Numbered from the stretch's first letter, positions 1-10,262 are shown. The stretch is 64,000 nt of DNA from Gaoshiqia sediminis (GCF_025907915.1 NZ_JAPAAF010000008.1:1-64000), one strand, 5' to 3'. Translations and numbers: made by a program. The notes: a model not told the origin generated them from the sequence alone.

Positions 1-9
1 TAGAGCCAA

Positions 10-792
10 TTAATCGGGGAAATACCCGCGAATAATTCCTCGTTTCGAATCTTTTACAAACAGCAGGATTTCATCACGTTCAGGAGTGGCTGCCATTTCG
101 GCTTCAATAATTTCGATCGCCTGGGTTGTATTCAACCCTTTTTGATAGATATAGCGGTAAATATCCTGAATCTCGCGGATTTTATCATTGTTATAGTTTC
201 TCCTGCGCAGACCGATAGAGTTGATACCCACGTATGAAAGCGGCTCACGTCCGGCTTTGATAAACGGGGGAACATCCTTACGGACCAGAGAACCACCGGA
301 AATCATCACATGGGTGCCTACCCGGACAAACTGGTGAATGGCACTCATTCCTCCAATGATTGCCCAATCATCAACCGTAACTTCACCGGCAAGCTGGGTA
401 CTGTTTACCAGGATTACGTTGTTTCCAACGATACAGTCGTGAGCGATATGAACATAGGCCATGATCAGGCAGTTGCTCCCGATAACCGTTTTACCCCGGG
501 CAATGGTACCCCGGTTTACGGTTACGCATTCACGAATGGTGGTATTGTCGCCAATTTCCACGGTTGTATATTCTCCTTTGAATTTCAAGTCTTGGGGGAC
601 AGCACCAATCACGGCACCCGGGAAAATCCGGCAATTTTTGCCAATACGTGTTCCTGGCAGAATCGTGGCATTGGAGCCAATTCGCGTACCTTCCCCGATA
701 ACGACATCTTTATCAACGGTAACAAATGGTTCGATCACCACATTATCAGCCACCTGAGACTCGGGATGTACGTAAGCTAATGGTTGTTTCAT
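10..792 (-). CDS. lpxA: UDP-N-acetylglucosamine O-acyltransferase
   Basis: This 260-residue protein should carry out the first step of lipid A synthesis in the cytoplasm, moving a 3-hydroxyacyl chain from acyl-ACP to UDP-GlcNAc. The N-terminal two thirds is a left-handed beta-helix of hexapeptide repeats (pattern such as VVIGEGTRIGSNA), followed by the helical LpxA C-terminus (about residues 190-260). The length matches the family. It is the last gene of the minus-strand run lpxD, lpxC-fabZ, lpxA, 23 bp after the fusion gene. LpxA and LpxD share the hexapeptide fold; the short helical C-terminus and the place next to lpxC-fabZ favour LpxA. Confidence 0.97.
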   Translation of the reverse strand: MKQPLAYVHPESQVADNVVIEPFVTVDKDVVIGEGTRIGSNATILPGTRIGKNCRIFPGAVIGAVPQDLKFKGEYTTVEIGDNTTIRECVTVNRGTIARGKTVIGSNCLIMAYVHIAHDCIVGNNVILVNSTQLAGEVTVDDWAIIGGMSAIHQFVRVGTHVMISGGSLVRKDVPPFIKAGREPLSYVGINSIGLRRRNYNNDKIREIQDIYRYIYQKGLNTTQAIEIIEAEMAATPERDEILLFVKDSKRGIIRGYFPD

Positions 793-815
793 CTTATAAT
801 TGTTTTCAATCGTTT

Positions 816-2210
816 TTAAGCTTTTACAATCTGGGCCATGAATTCGCCCTCAGCAACAATGGTTTTACCCACAAAACACAAACCTTTCATATTGGCGATG
901 CCCCTGCGGATAGGACTGGTGAGTTCCATTTTAAAAATGAGTGTATCGCCCGGTACTACTTTTTTGCGAAATTTCACGTTGTCAATCCGGATGAAATAAG
1001 TCGAGTATTTTCCTTCCCGGTTGTGCAATACGTAAAGTCCGCCACACTGAGCCATCGCTTCCACGAGCAAAACTCCGGGCATAACCGGCTCGCCGGGGAA
1101 ATGCCCCTGAAAGAACGGTTCATTTACGGTTACGTTTTTCACACCGACAATATGGTCATCAGTCAGTTCAATAATTTTATCGACCAACAAGAACGGAAAA
1201 CGATGTGGCAAGAATTTTTTAATGACGCAGACATCCAGTACCGGTTCCTTTTCCGGATTGTATTCCGGGGCAGCGGTTTTTGATTTGCGTTGTTGAATTT
1301 CCTTTTTCAATAATTTGGCAAATTCGGTATTTACCTTGTGCCCTGGTTTGGTAGCAATAATACGCCCTTTAATACGCATACCGGCCAGACTGAGGTCGCC
1401 GATCACATCAAGCAGTTTATGGCGGGCACATTCATTGTCGAACTGAAGGTCCAGGTTATTCAAGATACCTTTTTCTTTGCTTACCTCTACCCGATCGTGA
1501 TTGAACAGTTTCGCCAACCGATCCATCTCCTCCTGTTCCACTTCACGGTCCATGATAACAATGGCATTGTCCAAATCGCCACCTTTTACCAGGTTATTTT
1601 GAAGCAGGAATTCCAGCTCGCGAAGAAATACAAATGTTCGGCAATTAGCTACCTCTGTTTTAAAATCACGAATGGAGTCCAGTGAGGCAAATTGGTTGCT
1701 GAGCACGCTCGAATTGAAAGATATCATCACATTCAACCGGTAATCATCATCCGGAAGGGCAATTATTTCGGACCCGGTTTGGGGATCTTTGAACGCCATT
1801 TTTTCCCGGATTACCAGATATTCGCGAAGGGCATTTTGTTCTGTTATTCCTGCTTTCCCGATCGCATCAACGTAAAACCGTGAACTGCCATCGAGTATCG
1901 GCATTTCCTGATTGTCAACTTCAATCAATACATTGTCGAGGTCCATCCCCACAATGGCCGCCAACGCATGTTCGATGGTACTTAGCCGGGCTTCGCCTTT
2001 GGCAATCACCGTTCCTCGCGAAGTATCTACGACCAGCGAAGCATCAGCCTCGAGGACCGGTTGGCCATCCAGATCAACGCGTTTAAATTTGATTCCATGA
2101 TTTTCGGGAGCCGGTTTAAACACGGCATTTACCAAACAACTGGTATGTAAACCTTTACCGCTAAGGGAGAATTCCGTAGCTAAAGTCTTCTGTTTCTCTG
2201 TCATCTTCAC
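816..2210 (-). CDS. lpxC-fabZ: Bifunctional LpxC deacetylase / FabZ dehydratase
   Basis: A 464-residue fusion of two enzymes. Residues 1 to about 305 are LpxC, the zinc UDP-3-O-acyl-GlcNAc deacetylase that commits carbon to lipid A. The expected ligands are visible: H81, H264 and D268, with catalytic H291. Residues about 324-464 are FabZ, the 3-hydroxyacyl-ACP dehydratase, with the hot-dog motif GHFPGEPVMPG (H370) and E384 in LLVEAMAQ. The linker is short and charged. This fusion is a known feature of Bacteroidota and Chlorobi and supports the taxonomic placement. It lies between lpxD and lpxA in one apparent operon. Confidence 0.97.
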   Translation of the reverse strand: MKMTEKQKTLATEFSLSGKGLHTSCLVNAVFKPAPENHGIKFKRVDLDGQPVLEADASLVVDTSRGTVIAKGEARLSTIEHALAAIVGMDLDNVLIEVDNQEMPILDGSSRFYVDAIGKAGITEQNALREYLVIREKMAFKDPQTGSEIIALPDDDYRLNVMISFNSSVLSNQFASLDSIRDFKTEVANCRTFVFLRELEFLLQNNLVKGGDLDNAIVIMDREVEQEEMDRLAKLFNHDRVEVSKEKGILNNLDLQFDNECARHKLLDVIGDLSLAGMRIKGRIIATKPGHKVNTEFAKLLKKEIQQRKSKTAAPEYNPEKEPVLDVCVIKKFLPHRFPFLLVDKIIELTDDHIVGVKNVTVNEPFFQGHFPGEPVMPGVLLVEAMAQCGGLYVLHNREGKYSTYFIRIDNVKFRKKVVPGDTLIFKMELTSPIRRGIANMKGLCFVGKTIVAEGEFMAQIVKA

Positions 2211-2224
2211 TTCTGTATCCGAAG

Positions 2225-3271
2225 CTATTCTTCGTTCAATTTTGATTTCAATTCCTTAATCTCTTTTTGAAGCTCAATCAATTGATCGCGCATTTCGGGT
2301 AAGCGGCGGTACACCACGTATGTTTTCAAAGCCCTGTCGTGGTCCATGGCCGGTGCTCCCAGAACGGTTTTCCCGGCCTTAATGCTATTTGAAACGCCAG
2401 CCATAGCGCCAATTTTTACACCATCACCAATCGTGATATGACCGGCAATGCCAACCTGACCGGCAAACATACAGTTTTTGCCCACTTTGGTCGATCCGGC
2501 AATACCGGTTAGGGCGGCCATGACCGTATTTTCACCCACTTCGCAATTATGTGCAACCTGGATCAGATTGTCCAATTTTGCTCCTTTTCGGATAATGGTG
2601 GAGCCCATCGTGGAGCAATCAATGGTGGTATTAGCTCCAATTTCCACATCATCTTCGATAATAACATTGCCCACTTGCGGAACCTTTTTGTAAGAACCGT
2701 CTTCGGTTGGTGCAAAGCCAAAACCATCTGAGCCGATTACGACACCAGCATGTATTATGCAGTTGTCGCCAATAACCGTATCATCATAAATCTTAGCGCC
2801 AGCATATATAATGGTATTGCTCCCGATTTTTACATTACTGCCGATAAATACCTGCGGATAAATCTTTGCCTGTTTGCCAACAATCGCTTTTGCACCCACA
2901 TACGCAAATGCGCCCACGTAAATCCCGTCTCCAATTGTAGCCGAAGAATCGATATAGGAAGGTTGTTCGATACCTGATTTTTGCATCTTAGCTTGCTGGT
3001 ACATTTCCAACAGCGAAGCAATGGACTGGTAAGGATCATCAACCCGGATAAGGGTACAGGAAACCGGCCGTTCCGGAACAAAATTCCGGCTCACCAGTAC
3101 AATGGAAGCTTCCGTTTCGTAGAGGAACTTTTCATACTTGGGATTAGCCAAAAAGGCCAAAGTCCCTGGTTTCCCTTCCTCTATTCTGGAAACATTGCTT
3201 ACGCTGATATTCTCATCGCCCTCAACTGTACCATACAGAAAATCAGCGATATTAATTGCTTTAAACTCCAT
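2225..3271 (-). CDS. lpxD: UDP-3-O-(3-hydroxyacyl)glucosamine N-acyltransferase
   Basis: 348 residues, the usual length for LpxD, which adds the second acyl chain to the lipid A precursor after deacetylation by LpxC. There is an N-terminal uridine-binding domain (residues 1 to about 100), a long hexapeptide beta-helix (about 100-300, including [20 protein letters not shown] and the [11 protein letters not shown] stretch carrying the probable catalytic His), and a helical coiled tail ending LKSKLNEE. It is the first gene of the lpxD, lpxC-fabZ, lpxA run, 14 bp before the fusion gene. A Bacteroidota-type promoter lies just upstream, partly inside the 3' end of the HD gene. Confidence 0.97.
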   Translation of the reverse strand: MEFKAINIADFLYGTVEGDENISVSNVSRIEEGKPGTLAFLANPKYEKFLYETEASIVLVSRNFVPERPVSCTLIRVDDPYQSIASLLEMYQQAKMQKSGIEQPSYIDSSATIGDGIYVGAFAYVGAKAIVGKQAKIYPQVFIGSNVKIGSNTIIYAGAKIYDDTVIGDNCIIHAGVVIGSDGFGFAPTEDGSYKKVPQVGNVIIEDDVEIGANTTIDCSTMGSTIIRKGAKLDNLIQVAHNCEVGENTVMAALTGIAGSTKVGKNCMFAGQVGIAGHITIGDGVKIGAMAGVSNSIKAGKTVLGAPAMDHDRALKTYVVYRRLPEMRDQLIELQKEIKELKSKLNEE

Positions 3272-3293
3272 AAATTATTCTCTTGGCGCCGTG

Positions 3294-3325
3294 CAAAAAT
3301 AGGTTTAAATTACTTAATGTCCAAT
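3294..3325 (-). promoter_or_regulatory. Promoter for the lpxD-lpxCfabZ-lpxA run
   Basis: On the minus strand, ATTG (3325-3322), a 20-base spacer and TATTTTTG (3301-3294) match the Bacteroidota sigma consensus TTTG-N19-21-TANNTTTG. The predicted start of transcription is only about 15-20 bases before the lpxD ATG. The -33 box falls inside the last codons of the HD gene, so lpx expression could be independent of that gene. This is a motif match by eye. Confidence 0.5.
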
Positions 3326-4617
3326 TCTTTCGGATAACAGATAAAATATTTCCTCACCGACTGGGACAAACTGGACAGGTTAATATCGGTGGCTTCGTTG
3401 ATCTCGCTTACTTTCCCGTTTTTAAATAAGATATTGATCTGATCATCACCGGCTGCATAGGCGCTGTTGGTGATTGAATCATGGACCAGAAAATAATCCA
3501 CATCCGTTTCATCTACCCCAAAATGCAGGCGTATTTTTTCTCGAAGGGTGCGAACAGAAGCTTCCGAAAAAGGTTGCTTACTGATTTTTATCCGGTACAG
3601 CTTCCGGTTGATCAAACATCCGGACAGATAAGCCAGTATCGGATCTTCCTCGTATTGCCATTGCTTAATGGAAGCAAACAAATCGCTGTCGTCCAAACTT
3701 GCGAAAATCGAAAGTAATGAACGGCCCTGAAAAGCTTGCCCGGATAAAAAATGGTCAATTGTAATTCTATTCTTAAGAAAAACCTCTAGTTCGGGGGTAG
3801 CAAAAAGCCGCTTGCCTCTCATCACCAACTCTTTGGCTCGCTTCAACACATTCACCAGCAGGTACTCGGCCGATAGGACCGTTTTGTGCAAATACACCTG
3901 CCAATACATCAGGCGGCGCGATATCAGAAATTTTTCAATGGAATAAATTCCCTTCGCTTCAATCACCAGTTCGCCCCGACGCACATTCAGCATCTTAATA
4001 ATACGGTCAGAGCCAATAACCCCCTCCGTAACGCCCGAAAAGAAACTATCGCGTCTCAGGTAGTCCAGGCGGTCAACATCCAATTGACTAGCCACCAGTT
4101 GGTGAAGAAATTTTTTGGGGTATTCGTTTTTAAATATCCGAATGGCCAAATCCAGCTTGCCATTAAACTCACGGTTCAGATCCTCCATAAGCATGGCCGA
4201 AATCTCCTCGTGCGAAATGCCGTCAACAATAGAATGTTCAAGCGCGTGCGAGAAGGGCCCATGCCCAATATCGTGCAAAAGAATGGCGGCAGTAACCGCT
4301 TCAGCTTCATCACGGGTAATCTTCACCCCTTTCAACTGCAAAACCGAAATTGCCGATCGCATCAGATAAACGGCACCAACCGCATGTTCGAACCGGGTAT
4401 GGTTAGCGCCCGGAAAGACAATACACGACAAGCCCAGTTGCTTTATCCTTCGTAATCGCTGAAAATACGGGTGTTCAATTAAATCAAAGATTAGTTCGGA
4501 TTGGATGGTGATAAACCCGAAAACCGGGTCGTTAATAATCTTTTTCTTATTTGTTTTCAAGCTGTTCGGTTGTCTGTTCAAAAATATAGACGCAACAAAA
4601 ATATAAAACTTTTTCAT
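3310..4617 (-). CDS. HD-domain phosphohydrolase (dGTPase-like family)
   Basis: About 435 residues with an HD phosphohydrolase core: HTRFEHAVGAVYL, then LLHDIGHGPFSHALEHS, then LDVDRLDYLRRDSFFSGV. These give the H...HD...D metal ligand set seen in SAMHD1/dGTPase-related proteins. The true substrate cannot be told; members of this COG1078-type group are often called HD proteins only. The first about 30 residues (MKKFYIF...) look like a translated leader, because homology-like sequence begins near KKKIINDPVFGF and there is no other ATG nearby, so the start is uncertain (an ATG also exists at 4653). It ends 38 bp before lpxD on the same strand. Confidence 0.8.
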   Translation of the reverse strand: MKKFYIFVASIFLNRQPNSLKTNKKKIINDPVFGFITIQSELIFDLIEHPYFQRLRRIKQLGLSCIVFPGANHTRFEHAVGAVYLMRSAISVLQLKGVKITRDEAEAVTAAILLHDIGHGPFSHALEHSIVDGISHEEISAMLMEDLNREFNGKLDLAIRIFKNEYPKKFLHQLVASQLDVDRLDYLRRDSFFSGVTEGVIGSDRIIKMLNVRRGELVIEAKGIYSIEKFLISRRLMYWQVYLHKTVLSAEYLLVNVLKRAKELVMRGKRLFATPELEVFLKNRITIDHFLSGQAFQGRSLLSIFASLDDSDLFASIKQWQYEEDPILAYLSGCLINRKLYRIKISKQPFSEASVRTLREKIRLHFGVDETDVDYFLVHDSITNSAYAAGDDQINILFKNGKVSEINEATDINLSSLSQSVRKYFICYPKELDIK

Positions 4618-4687
4618 TTCAGGCGGTTTTGCCCGAAAGTCAGCCTGGTGCAAGCGACTTTTTCCTGAGAATCATTTATTTCCATAT

Positions 4688-4718
4688 TTTGTGGTTTGAA
4701 TAGATTTTCTTATTTTTG
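4688..4718 (+). promoter_or_regulatory. Promoter of the rimP-nusA-infB operon
   Basis: TTTG at 4688-4691, a spacer of exactly 19 bases and TATTTTTG at 4711-4718 form a full match to the Bacteroidota promoter consensus TTTG-N19-TANNTTTG. The start point would be near 4725, giving a 5' leader of about 60 bases before the rimP ATG, long enough to contain the hairpin at 4746-4768. Confidence 0.75.
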
Positions 4719-4745
4719 CGCTGACAATTAAACACAAACCGCTAC

Positions 4746-4773
4746 ATAGGGGACCTGAAGTCCCCTATTTTAT
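4746..4773 (+). promoter_or_regulatory. Terminator-like leader hairpin before rimP
   Basis: ATAGGGGAC (4746-4754), loop CTGAA, and GTCCCCTAT (4760-4768) form a 9-bp perfect stem running into TTTTAT. It lies between the promoter and the rimP start at 4786, so it has the form of an intrinsic terminator within the leader. The operon encodes NusA, a termination and antitermination factor, so transcription attenuation with feedback is a reasonable inference, not shown by the sequence. It could instead terminate read-through from upstream. Confidence 0.6.
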
Positions 4774-4785
4774 TAGCCGTGTATT

Positions 4786-5247
4786 ATGATCGACCGGAAT
4801 AAAATAATCCAATTAATTGAAGATAAACTGACTGACGACCAGTTTATCGTGGAGGTTGAAGTCAGTCCGGCAAACCAGATTTCGGTACTGCTCGACAGTG
4901 AAACAGGTATTACCATTGACCACTGCGTACAAATCAGCCGGCAAATAGAACACAATCTTGACCGCGAAGCCGAAGATTTTGAACTTCAGGTTTCGTCAGC
5001 CGGACTGGGACACCCGTTCAGGGTACAACGCCAGTTCCTTAAAAACATTGGGCAAGAGGTTGAAGTCGTATTGAAAAATGGTCAAAAACTGGAAGGCATC
5101 CTGAAACAAACCGACGAAAACGGATTTGAGCTGGAAACCACCAAAGCCGAAAAAGTAGAAGGCAAAAAGAAAAAAGAATTGGTAACTCAGTTACACCGAA
5201 TTTCGTTTGACGAAGCAAAAACAGTTAAAAACATTATAAAATTCTAA
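4786..5247 (+). CDS. rimP: Ribosome maturation factor RimP
   Basis: 153 residues, typical for RimP, which assists maturation of the 30S subunit. The N-terminal alpha/beta domain contains the signature ISVLLDSETGITIDHCVQIS, followed by EDFELQVSSAGLGHPF, which corresponds to the conserved SSPGLDRPL region with changes common in Bacteroidota. The C-terminal SH3-like domain is about residues 85-153. It is the first gene of rimP-nusA-infB, an order conserved through bacteria, and nusA begins 13 bp downstream. Confidence 0.95.
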   Translation: MIDRNKIIQLIEDKLTDDQFIVEVEVSPANQISVLLDSETGITIDHCVQISRQIEHNLDREAEDFELQVSSAGLGHPFRVQRQFLKNIGQEVEVVLKNGQKLEGILKQTDENGFELETTKAEKVEGKKKKELVTQLHRISFDEAKTVKNIIKF

Positions 5248-5260
5248 AAACCGGGGCAAG

Positions 5261-6496
5261 ATGGATAATATTAATCTAATCGATACCTTTTCCGAATTTA
5301 AGGACCTGAAAAACATTGACCGGGTCACTATGATGAGTGTTTTGGAAGACGTATTCCGGAACGTGTTGCAAAAAACATACGGCACCGACGAAAACTTCGA
5401 CATCATCATCAACATCGACAAAGGCGACTTTGAAATCTGGCGAAACCGGATCGTAGTAGAAGATGCCGAAATTTCGGACCCAAATACACAGATCACGCTG
5501 ACGAACGCCAAAAAAATTGATGAAGACTACGAAGTTGGCGAAGAAGTTACCGATGAAGTGAAGCTTAAGGATTTTGGAAGACGGGCGATTTTGAACCTGC
5601 GCCAAAACTTGGCCAGCCGGATCCTTGAACTCGAAAAAGACCATATCTACAACAAATACAAGAACAAAATCGGTGACATTGTAACCGGCGAAGTTTACCA
5701 GGTGTGGAAAAAGGAAATCCTGATCCTGGACGACGAAGGTAATGAACTGATCCTGCCCAAACAGGAACAAATACCCACCGACTATTTCCGGAAAGGTGAT
5801 GCCCTGCGCGCAGTAGTTTACAAAGTGGAACTGCGGAACAACAATCCGCTGATCATCCTGTCGCGCACCTCGCCGGTATTCCTCGAACGCTTGTTCGAAC
5901 TGGAAGTCCCCGAAATTTTCGACGGACTGATTACCATTAAAAAGATTGTTCGTGTACCCGGCGAACGCGCCAAAGTGGCCGTAGAATCATACGACGAACG
6001 AATTGATCCCGTAGGCGCCTGCGTTGGGATGAAAGGATCCCGTATTCACGGCATTGTTCGCGAACTGCGGAACGAAAACATTGACGTGATCAACTATTCG
6101 TCTAACCTGCAACTTTTTATCCAGCGGGCACTAAACCCGGCCAAAGTTTCCTCAATCAAAATACACGAGGACACCAAACGAGCTGATGTTTACCTGAAGC
6201 CCGACGAGGTTTCGCTGGCCATCGGGAAAGGCGGCCTTAATATCAGGCTGGCCAGCCAACTGACAGGTTACGAAATTGATGTTTACCGCGAAATGGCAGC
6301 TGACGATGAAGACGTTAACCTGGATGAATTTGCCGATGAAATTGAAAGCTGGGTAATCGACCAACTTAAGTCGATTGGACTTGACACGGCCAAAAACGTA
6401 CTGAGCATGAGCCGGAACGACCTGATTAAACGCACCGACCTGGAAGAAGAAACCATCGATGAATTGTTACGCATCCTTCGATCGGAGTTTGAGTAA
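5261..6496 (+). CDS. nusA: Transcription termination/antitermination factor NusA
   Basis: 411 residues. NusA binds RNA polymerase and nascent RNA to control pausing, termination and antitermination. Visible parts are an N-terminal polymerase-binding domain (about 1-130), an S1 domain (about 135-200), and two KH domains with VGMKGSRIHGIVREL and AIGKGGLNIRLASQL. The C-terminus ends soon after the KH pair with one short helical SLGLDTAK/LLRILRSE-like segment, so it lacks the paired acidic repeats of the E. coli protein; this shorter form is usual outside Gammaproteobacteria. It sits between rimP and infB. Confidence 0.96.
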   Translation: MDNINLIDTFSEFKDLKNIDRVTMMSVLEDVFRNVLQKTYGTDENFDIIINIDKGDFEIWRNRIVVEDAEISDPNTQITLTNAKKIDEDYEVGEEVTDEVKLKDFGRRAILNLRQNLASRILELEKDHIYNKYKNKIGDIVTGEVYQVWKKEILILDDEGNELILPKQEQIPTDYFRKGDALRAVVYKVELRNNNPLIILSRTSPVFLERLFELEVPEIFDGLITIKKIVRVPGERAKVAVESYDERIDPVGACVGMKGSRIHGIVRELRNENIDVINYSSNLQLFIQRALNPAKVSSIKIHEDTKRADVYLKPDEVSLAIGKGGLNIRLASQLTGYEIDVYREMAADDEDVNLDEFADEIESWVIDQLKSIGLDTAKNVLSMSRNDLIKRTDLEEETIDELLRILRSEFE

Positions 6497-6605
6497 GTAT
6501 TAAACTAAAAATAACCTTTCGCCTGTCAGGTTTTAAATAAATTGAGTAAAATTGCATGATTTTCTCAACAACGCTTAAAGAAGATTAAAAAAACAGATTG
6601 GGTAT

Positions 6606-9599
6606 ATGACAATTGGCAACAAAAATACGCGACTTAGTAAGGTAGCACGAGACTTTAACGTTGGACTTTCAACCATTGTAGAATTCTTGCACAAAAAAGG
6701 ATTCGATGTTGATACTGATCCAAACACAAAGATTTCGGAGGATGCCTATCACCTGCTCGAAAAAGAGTATAAAAGTGATATCAGCCTCAAAAAAGAATCA
6801 GAAAAGATCAACCTGAAAAGCCAGCGTACAAAAAAAGAAACAATCACTCTGGACGACCTGCACGAGGAACCGGACACTTCGGATGAAGAAGAGGATGATT
6901 ACTCGGCGGACGAAATCCGTATAACCGATTTGAGCAGCTCAAAAAGCGACATCATTTCGTCAAAGCACCCAAAACCTCACGCCCCGTCTGAACAAGTTGA
7001 AAAAACGCATGCTCCACAGATTGAAAAACCCAAAATTCTGGGGAAAATCGATCTGGACAACCTGCATAAAAAGAAAGAAGAAGCTCCGAAAGCAGCCGAA
7101 AAGCCTATAGAGGAAGCTCCGAAAGAAAAAGTTCAGGTGATCAAAAAACAAGCAGAAGTTCCCCAACCGGAACCACAAGCTCCTAAAGCGGAAGAAAAGA
7201 AACCAACCGAAGAAGAACCAACCGAAGAAGGCGTGGCAACAAAACCGGCAGAACCGGAACAAATGCCAACCAATATTCCTAAAGTTGAAGAAGTTAAGGT
7301 AGTTGGGAAAATCGACCTGTCCACCCTGAACCAAAAAACACGCCCGGCAAAAAAGACAAAAAAACAAAAAGAAGACGAGCGCCGCGAACGTGAAAAACAA
7401 AAAAGACCAGCACCTCAGGAGCAACCAACCACTCCGGAAAGTCAGGAAATAAAAACACGGGTAAATAAATTGTCCGGCCCAACGGTTGTTGGCAAGATCG
7501 ACCTGCCCGAAAGAAGACCTGTTGCCTCATCCAGCGATGATTCGGCACAAAGCCAGAAGAAAAAACGCCGTCGTATTCAAAAGGATGCAAACGGTCGTAT
7601 CAACGTAAGTAAACCGCAGCAACCTGGCAGCGGACCTCAAAGGCAGGCTCCTCAGCAGGCTGGTAAAGGTAAAAAGCGGGTAATCAAGAAAGAAGTCAGT
7701 GAAGAAGACGTTCAAAAGCAAATCAAAGACACGCTGGCCCGGTTAACCTCGACCAAAGGAAAATCCAAAGGATCAAAATATCGTCGTGATAAACGACATG
7801 CCGCCAGCGAACGAGCCGCTGCAGAACACGAAAAACAATCTACCGAGAAGAACATACTCAAGGTAACCGAATTCGTATCGGTTTCCGAATTGGCAACCAT
7901 GATGGATGTCGGTGTCAACCAGGTCATCGCCTCATGTATGAGCCTTGGGCTGTTCGTGTCGATCAACCAACGGCTCGATGCCGAAACCATGTCCGTTGTA
8001 GCCGATGAATTTGGCTACAAGGTAGAATTTGTAAGTGCCGACATTTTGGAAGCCATTGAAGAGCATGAAGACTTGCCCGATAAAGTACATCCGCGCGCCC
8101 CTATTGTTACTGTAATGGGGCACGTTGACCACGGTAAGACTTCGCTTCTCGACTACGTCCGAAGCACAAATGTAATTGCAGGTGAAGCCGGGGGAATAAC
8201 CCAGCACATTGGCGCTTACCACGTGACCCTCGAAGATGGCCGTCATATCACCTTCCTGGATACTCCGGGGCACGAAGCGTTTACCGCCATGCGCGCCAGG
8301 GGTGCTCAGGTAACCGACATTGCTATTATCATTGTGGCGGCCGACGACGATATCATGCCGCAAACCAAAGAGGCCATCAACCATGCCCAGGCTGCTGGTG
8401 TGCCTATCGTGTTTGCTATCAATAAAATTGACAAACCCGGCGCCAATCCGGAGAAAATTAAAGAAGGACTGGCCAATCTCAACTTTCTGGTTGAAGAATG
8501 GGGTGGAAAATATCAGAGCCAGGACATTTCAGCCAAAAACGGTACCAACGTTGCCGAGTTGCTTGAAAAAGTATTGCTCGAAGCCGAAATGCTGGAGCTG
8601 CAAGCCAATAAAGACAGACGTGCTACCGGTACTATTGTTGAATCATCACTCGACCGCGGTCGTGGTTATGTTGCCACCATGCTGGTTCAAAACGGAACCT
8701 TGCACCAAGGCGACATTGTGCTGGCCGGTCAGTATTACGGACACGTAAAGGCCATGTTCAACGAACGGAACCAGCGTATCCAGGAAGCCGGGCCTTCTGA
8801 ACCGGTTATCATCCTTGGATTGGACGGTGCGCCGCAGGCCGGTGACAAATTCAACGTGCTTGAAAACGAGCGCGAAGCCCGCGTGATTGCCAATAAACGC
8901 GAACAACTTTCACGCGAACAAGGGCTCCGCACCCAGAAACATATTACGCTGGATGAAATTGGCCGCCGTATTGCTATCGGCAACTTCCAGGAGCTGAACC
9001 TGATTGTGAAAGGTGACGTGGACGGTTCAATCGAAGCCTTGTCAGATTCATTGATCAAGCTATCGACCGAAGAAATTCAGGTGAACGTAATCCACAAAGC
9101 AGTTGGCGCCATTTCCGAATCGGACATTATGCTGGCAACCGCTTCCGATGCCATCGTGATAGGCTTCCAGGTACGTCCTTCTCTGCAAGCACGCCGCCTG
9201 GCTGAAAAAGAAGAAGTCGATATCCGCCTGTACTCCATCATCTATGATGCCATCAACGAAATCAAATCGGCGATGGAAGGGATGCTTTCTCCGGAAATCA
9301 AGGAAGAAATTACGGGTACAGCCGAAGTACTCACCGCTTTCAAAATTACGAAAGTGGGTACCGTGGCCGGATGTATTGTCCGTGACGGAAAGATTTTCCG
9401 CTCGTACAAAGCGCGGATCATTCGCGATGGAATCGTTATCTACACCGGAGTACTTGGATCGCTGAAACGCTTTAAGGACGACGTGAAAGAAGTAGCCAAA
9501 GGCTATGAATGCGGGTTGAACATTGATGGGTACAACGATATCAAAGAGGGCGACATGATCGAATCGTTCCACGAAATTGAGGTAGCCAAAACGCTGTAA
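6606..9599 (+). CDS. infB: Translation initiation factor IF-2
   Basis: 997 residues. IF-2 is the GTPase that brings fMet-tRNA to the 30S subunit. Residues 1 to about 60 form an IF-2 N-terminal helical domain ([19 protein letters not shown]). Residues about 60-420 are low-complexity, rich in K, E, P and Q, with repeated short motifs of the form VVGKIDL. A second IF2_N domain (about 420-470) precedes the G domain with GHVDHGKT (from residue 505), DTPGHEAF and NKIDKPG. Domains II, III and C2 follow. The repeated KIDL motifs in the linker are typical of Bacteroidota. A strong terminator lies 23 bp after the stop. Confidence 0.97.
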   Translation: MTIGNKNTRLSKVARDFNVGLSTIVEFLHKKGFDVDTDPNTKISEDAYHLLEKEYKSDISLKKESEKINLKSQRTKKETITLDDLHEEPDTSDEEEDDYSADEIRITDLSSSKSDIISSKHPKPHAPSEQVEKTHAPQIEKPKILGKIDLDNLHKKKEEAPKAAEKPIEEAPKEKVQVIKKQAEVPQPEPQAPKAEEKKPTEEEPTEEGVATKPAEPEQMPTNIPKVEEVKVVGKIDLSTLNQKTRPAKKTKKQKEDERREREKQKRPAPQEQPTTPESQEIKTRVNKLSGPTVVGKIDLPERRPVASSSDDSAQSQKKKRRRIQKDANGRINVSKPQQPGSGPQRQAPQQAGKGKKRVIKKEVSEEDVQKQIKDTLARLTSTKGKSKGSKYRRDKRHAASERAAAEHEKQSTEKNILKVTEFVSVSELATMMDVGVNQVIASCMSLGLFVSINQRLDAETMSVVADEFGYKVEFVSADILEAIEEHEDLPDKVHPRAPIVTVMGHVDHGKTSLLDYVRSTNVIAGEAGGITQHIGAYHVTLEDGRHITFLDTPGHEAFTAMRARGAQVTDIAIIIVAADDDIMPQTKEAINHAQAAGVPIVFAINKIDKPGANPEKIKEGLANLNFLVEEWGGKYQSQDISAKNGTNVAELLEKVLLEAEMLELQANKDRRATGTIVESSLDRGRGYVATMLVQNGTLHQGDIVLAGQYYGHVKAMFNERNQRIQEAGPSEPVIILGLDGAPQAGDKFNVLENEREARVIANKREQLSREQGLRTQKHITLDEIGRRIAIGNFQELNLIVKGDVDGSIEALSDSLIKLSTEEIQVNVIHKAVGAISESDIMLATASDAIVIGFQVRPSLQARRLAEKEEVDIRLYSIIYDAINEIKSAMEGMLSPEIKEEITGTAEVLTAFKITKVGTVAGCIVRDGKIFRSYKARIIRDGIVIYTGVLGSLKRFKDDVKEVAKGYECGLNIDGYNDIKEGDMIESFHEIEVAKTL

Positions 9600-9622
9600 G
9601 AAATACCTTAAAACAGATATAG

Positions 9623-9650
9623 AAAAATCCGGCCATTGAGCCGGATTTTT
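9623..9650 (+). terminator. Intrinsic terminator after infB
   Basis: AAAAATCCGGC (9623-9633), loop CATTGA and GCCGGATTTTT (9640-9650) make an 11-bp perfect hairpin ending in a T-run. It closes the rimP-nusA-infB operon. The A-run on the other side means it could also work for minus-strand transcription. Confidence 0.9.
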
Positions 9651-9700
9651 TATTTTGAACAGTAAGCTCTCAGGGAAAAACCACACGATGTTTAGCAACA

Positions 9701-9728
9701 AAAATCCCCGAAGTATGCACTCCGGGGA
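9701..9728 (-). terminator. Intrinsic terminator after gcvH
   Basis: Read on the minus strand, TCCCCG (9728-9723) pairs with CGGGGA (9710-9705), with a partly self-pairing AGTGCATACT in the loop, and the stem is followed by TTTTT. It lies about 30 bp beyond the gcvH stop codon. Confidence 0.75.
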
Positions 9729-9757
9729 CATTTTATCGATCTAAGAATCTCTTTAGG

Positions 9758-10138
9758 TTAAGCTTCGAGCATTGCCTTATAGGCAGCAGCGTCCATCAGG
9801 TCGTTCAGTTGCGACGCATCATCCATTTTTACCTTAATCATCCAACCATCTCCATAGGCATCTTTGTTGATCAGCTCCGGGCTGTCTTCCAACGCTGGGT
9901 TAAGTTCAAGCACTTCGCCACCAACCGGCATAAACAAGTCCGAAACTGTTTTAACAGCTTCAACAGTACCAAAAGTTTCACCCATTGCCAGGGTTTCCCC
10001 AACTGTTTCAATTTCAACAAAGACAATATCACCCAGTTCGCCCTGAGCGAAATCGGTAATGCCAACCACTGCGACATCACCCTCAACACGAACCCATTCG
10101 TGTTCTTTTGTGTACTTTAAGTTTTCAGGCAGATTCAT
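9758..10138 (-). CDS. gcvH: Glycine cleavage system H protein
   Basis: 126 residues, the full family length. The H protein carries the lipoyl arm that shuttles the aminomethyl group between P, T and L proteins in glycine cleavage. The lipoylation site is clear: K63 in [11 protein letters not shown]. The [10 protein letters not shown] start and [15 protein letters not shown] core are characteristic. No gcvP or gcvT is in the window, so the gene stands alone here, as is common in Bacteroidota. On the minus strand, TACATTTG at 10172-10165 could be its -7 box. Confidence 0.96.
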   Translation of the reverse strand: MNLPENLKYTKEHEWVRVEGDVAVVGITDFAQGELGDIVFVEIETVGETLAMGETFGTVEAVKTVSDLFMPVGGEVLELNPALEDSPELINKDAYGDGWMIKVKMDDASQLNDLMDAAAYKAMLEA

Positions 10139-10164
10139 AATTGCAAGTTTCGTTGTATTTTTTT

Positions 10165-10172
10165 CAAATGTA
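10165..10172 (-). promoter_or_regulatory. Possible -7 box for gcvH
   Basis: TACATTTG on the minus strand fits TANNTTTG and lies 27 bp upstream of the gcvH ATG. A TTTTTG lies upstream with only 16 bases between, shorter than the usual 19-21, so the -33 element is uncertain. Confidence 0.35.
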
Positions 10173-10262
10173 ACACATTTTTTCTAAACAAAAATTTAAC
10201 GAATGGCAGGCAAAAGTATTTTAACGGAAGTTTCTTATTTTGCACCCAAATTCAGGAAAATC

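Noticed and set aside
310-1283. Plus-strand reading frames opposite lpxA and lpxC-fabZ
   Set aside because: They lie on the non-coding strand of clear enzymes, lack family motifs, and follow the codon pattern of the opposite genes.
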